Assembly (NCBI GenBank): GCA_040384645.1
Contig: JAZKIX010000213.1
Coordinates: forward strand, 1 to 11,940
Direction of reading: 5' to 3'
DNA length: 11,940 nt
Origin: JAZKIX01 sp040384645
GTDB taxonomy: Bacteria > Pseudomonadota > Gammaproteobacteria > Burkholderiales > Burkholderiaceae_D
Shown: in pieces, positions 11,166 to 11,940 of the stretch
Layout of the letters: every line of letters starts with the position of its first letter
How positions within the stretch are numbered: position 1 is the stretch's first letter
The notes under the pieces: generated by a model
The model's input: only the letters and a program-made list of their open reading frames with translations
Database searches by the model: none
What the model was told of the DNA's origin: nothing
Position numbers and translations under genes: made by a program

Positions 11166-11940
11166 TCACGCTGTCCCGCCTACTGTCACGCCGTCAATCC
11201 GCAAAGTTGGCTGTCCGACGCCGACCGGGACGCTCTGGCCTTCTTTGCCGCAGACGCCGACGCCGGAATCGAGCCGCATGTCGTTGCCGATCATGGAAAC
11301 GCGATTCAATACGTCCGGACCGTTGCCGATCAGGGTGGCGCCTTTGACTGGATAGGTCACTTTGCCGTCCTCGATCATATAGGCTTCACTGGCCGAAAAC
11401 ACGAATTTGCCGTTGGTGATATCGACCTGACCGCCGCCGAAATTGACTGCATACAAACCATTCTTGACTGAAGCCAGAATTTCGGCCGGGTCTTTGTCGC
11501 CGGCCAACATATAGGTATTGGTCATGCGTGGCATTGGCAGATGGGCGAAGGATTCGCGCCGGGCGTTGCCGGTCACGGGCATCTTCATCAGGCGCGCATT
11601 CATGGTGTCCTGGATGTAGCCTTTCAAGATGCCGTCTTCGATCAGGGTGGTGCACTGGGTCGGATTACCTTCGTCGTCGATATTGAGCGAACCGCGGCGG
11701 TCGGCGATGGTGCCGTCATCCACTACGGTGACGCCCTTGGCCGCGACGCGCTGGCCGATCCGACCAGAAAATGCGCTGGAACCCTTACGGTTGAAATCGC
11801 CTTCCAGCCCGTGACCAATCGCTTCGTGCAATAGCACGCCGGGCCAGCCCGGTCCGAGCACAATGGTCATCGGGCCAGCCGGCGCCGGACGTGCATCCAG
11901 ATTGACCACAGCTGATTTGACTGCATCGGTGGCGTATTGG
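11166..11940 (-). CDS. tldD: metalloprotease TldD, C-terminal part (runs off the window)
   Basis: About 258 residues of the C-terminal region are present; the frame stays open to the window edge, so the N terminus lies outside. The metal-binding signature HEAIGHGLEGDFNRKG is near the start of the visible part. It is followed by the family blocks TLIEDGILKGYIQDTMNARLM, RMTNTYMLAGD, NGLYAVNFGGGQVDITNGKFVF and the typical end GVTVGGTA. Known family: TldD with TldE forms a heterodimeric metalloprotease that trims modified peptides such as microcin B17 and degrades CcdA. An internal GTG at 11909 is not the true start. It is upstream of aroG on the same strand, separated by the aroG promoter and leader. 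Confidence 0.95.
   Translation of the reverse strand, partial: QYATDAVKSAVVNLDARPAPAGPMTIVLGPGWPGVLLHEAIGHGLEGDFNRKGSSAFSGRIGQRVAAKGVTVVDDGTIADRRGSLNIDDEGNPTQCTTLIEDGILKGYIQDTMNARLMKMPVTGNARRESFAHLPMPRMTNTYMLAGDKDPAEILASVKNGLYAVNFGGGQVDITNGKFVFSASEAYMIEDGKVTYPVKGATLIGNGPDVLNRVSMIGNDMRLDSGVGVCGKEGQSVPVGVGQPTLRIDGVTVGGTA

Overview
This window looks like a chromosome segment from a betaproteobacterium, most likely Burkholderiales and plausibly Oxalobacteraceae. That placement is inferred from the style of the housekeeping proteins (argF and argG with a VOC gene between them, a PpnP-type phosphorylase, MurB, YajQ, a TIGR02281-type aspartic protease, an AroG-type DAHP synthase, TldD). I could not run a database search. 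A run of ten Ns at 6581-6590 marks a draft-assembly gap, and it falls inside a gene.

Layout. 1-382: the start of a short SEC-C/TPR protein on the minus strand. 383-851: non-coding, with a 111-bp element bounded by perfect 15-bp inverted repeats, then the argF leader. 852-3466: argF, a small VOC-fold gene and argG on the plus strand, closed by a strong intrinsic terminator; ArgF and ArgG are consecutive steps from ornithine to argininosuccinate. 3577-4616: ppnP and an A/T-rich HAD-type 5'-nucleotidase gene. murB (minus) and yajQ (plus) diverge from a shared intergenic region. yajQ is followed by a gap-interrupted conserved hypothetical gene, a terminator, and a periplasmic or membrane-anchored aspartic protease gene.

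7395-9820 is an accessory island. Its core is an integron-type gene-cassette array with no integrase in the window (a CALIN-like cluster). Three 90-bp attC sites each have RYYYAAC and GTTRRRY ends and internal stems. They separate four minus-strand cassettes that encode small proteins: three predicted membrane proteins, one of them with a zinc ribbon, and one soluble protein. Start codons lie only a few bases after the attC ends, and two stop codons lie in or next to the next attC. Both outer ends of the array lack a complete attC and abut diverged copies of the same 57-bp repeat.

9821-11940 is minus strand: aroG (first step of the shikimate pathway) and the 3' part of tldD. Between them lies what appears to be a complete aromatic-amino-acid attenuator for aroG. 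It has a sigma-70-like promoter with a 17-bp spacer, a 23-residue leader peptide carrying five Phe and three Tyr within its first 14 residues, a short antiterminator match inside the leader reading frame, and an intrinsic terminator just ahead of the aroG ribosome binding site. The attenuator and the integrase-less cassette array are the two most notable systems here.
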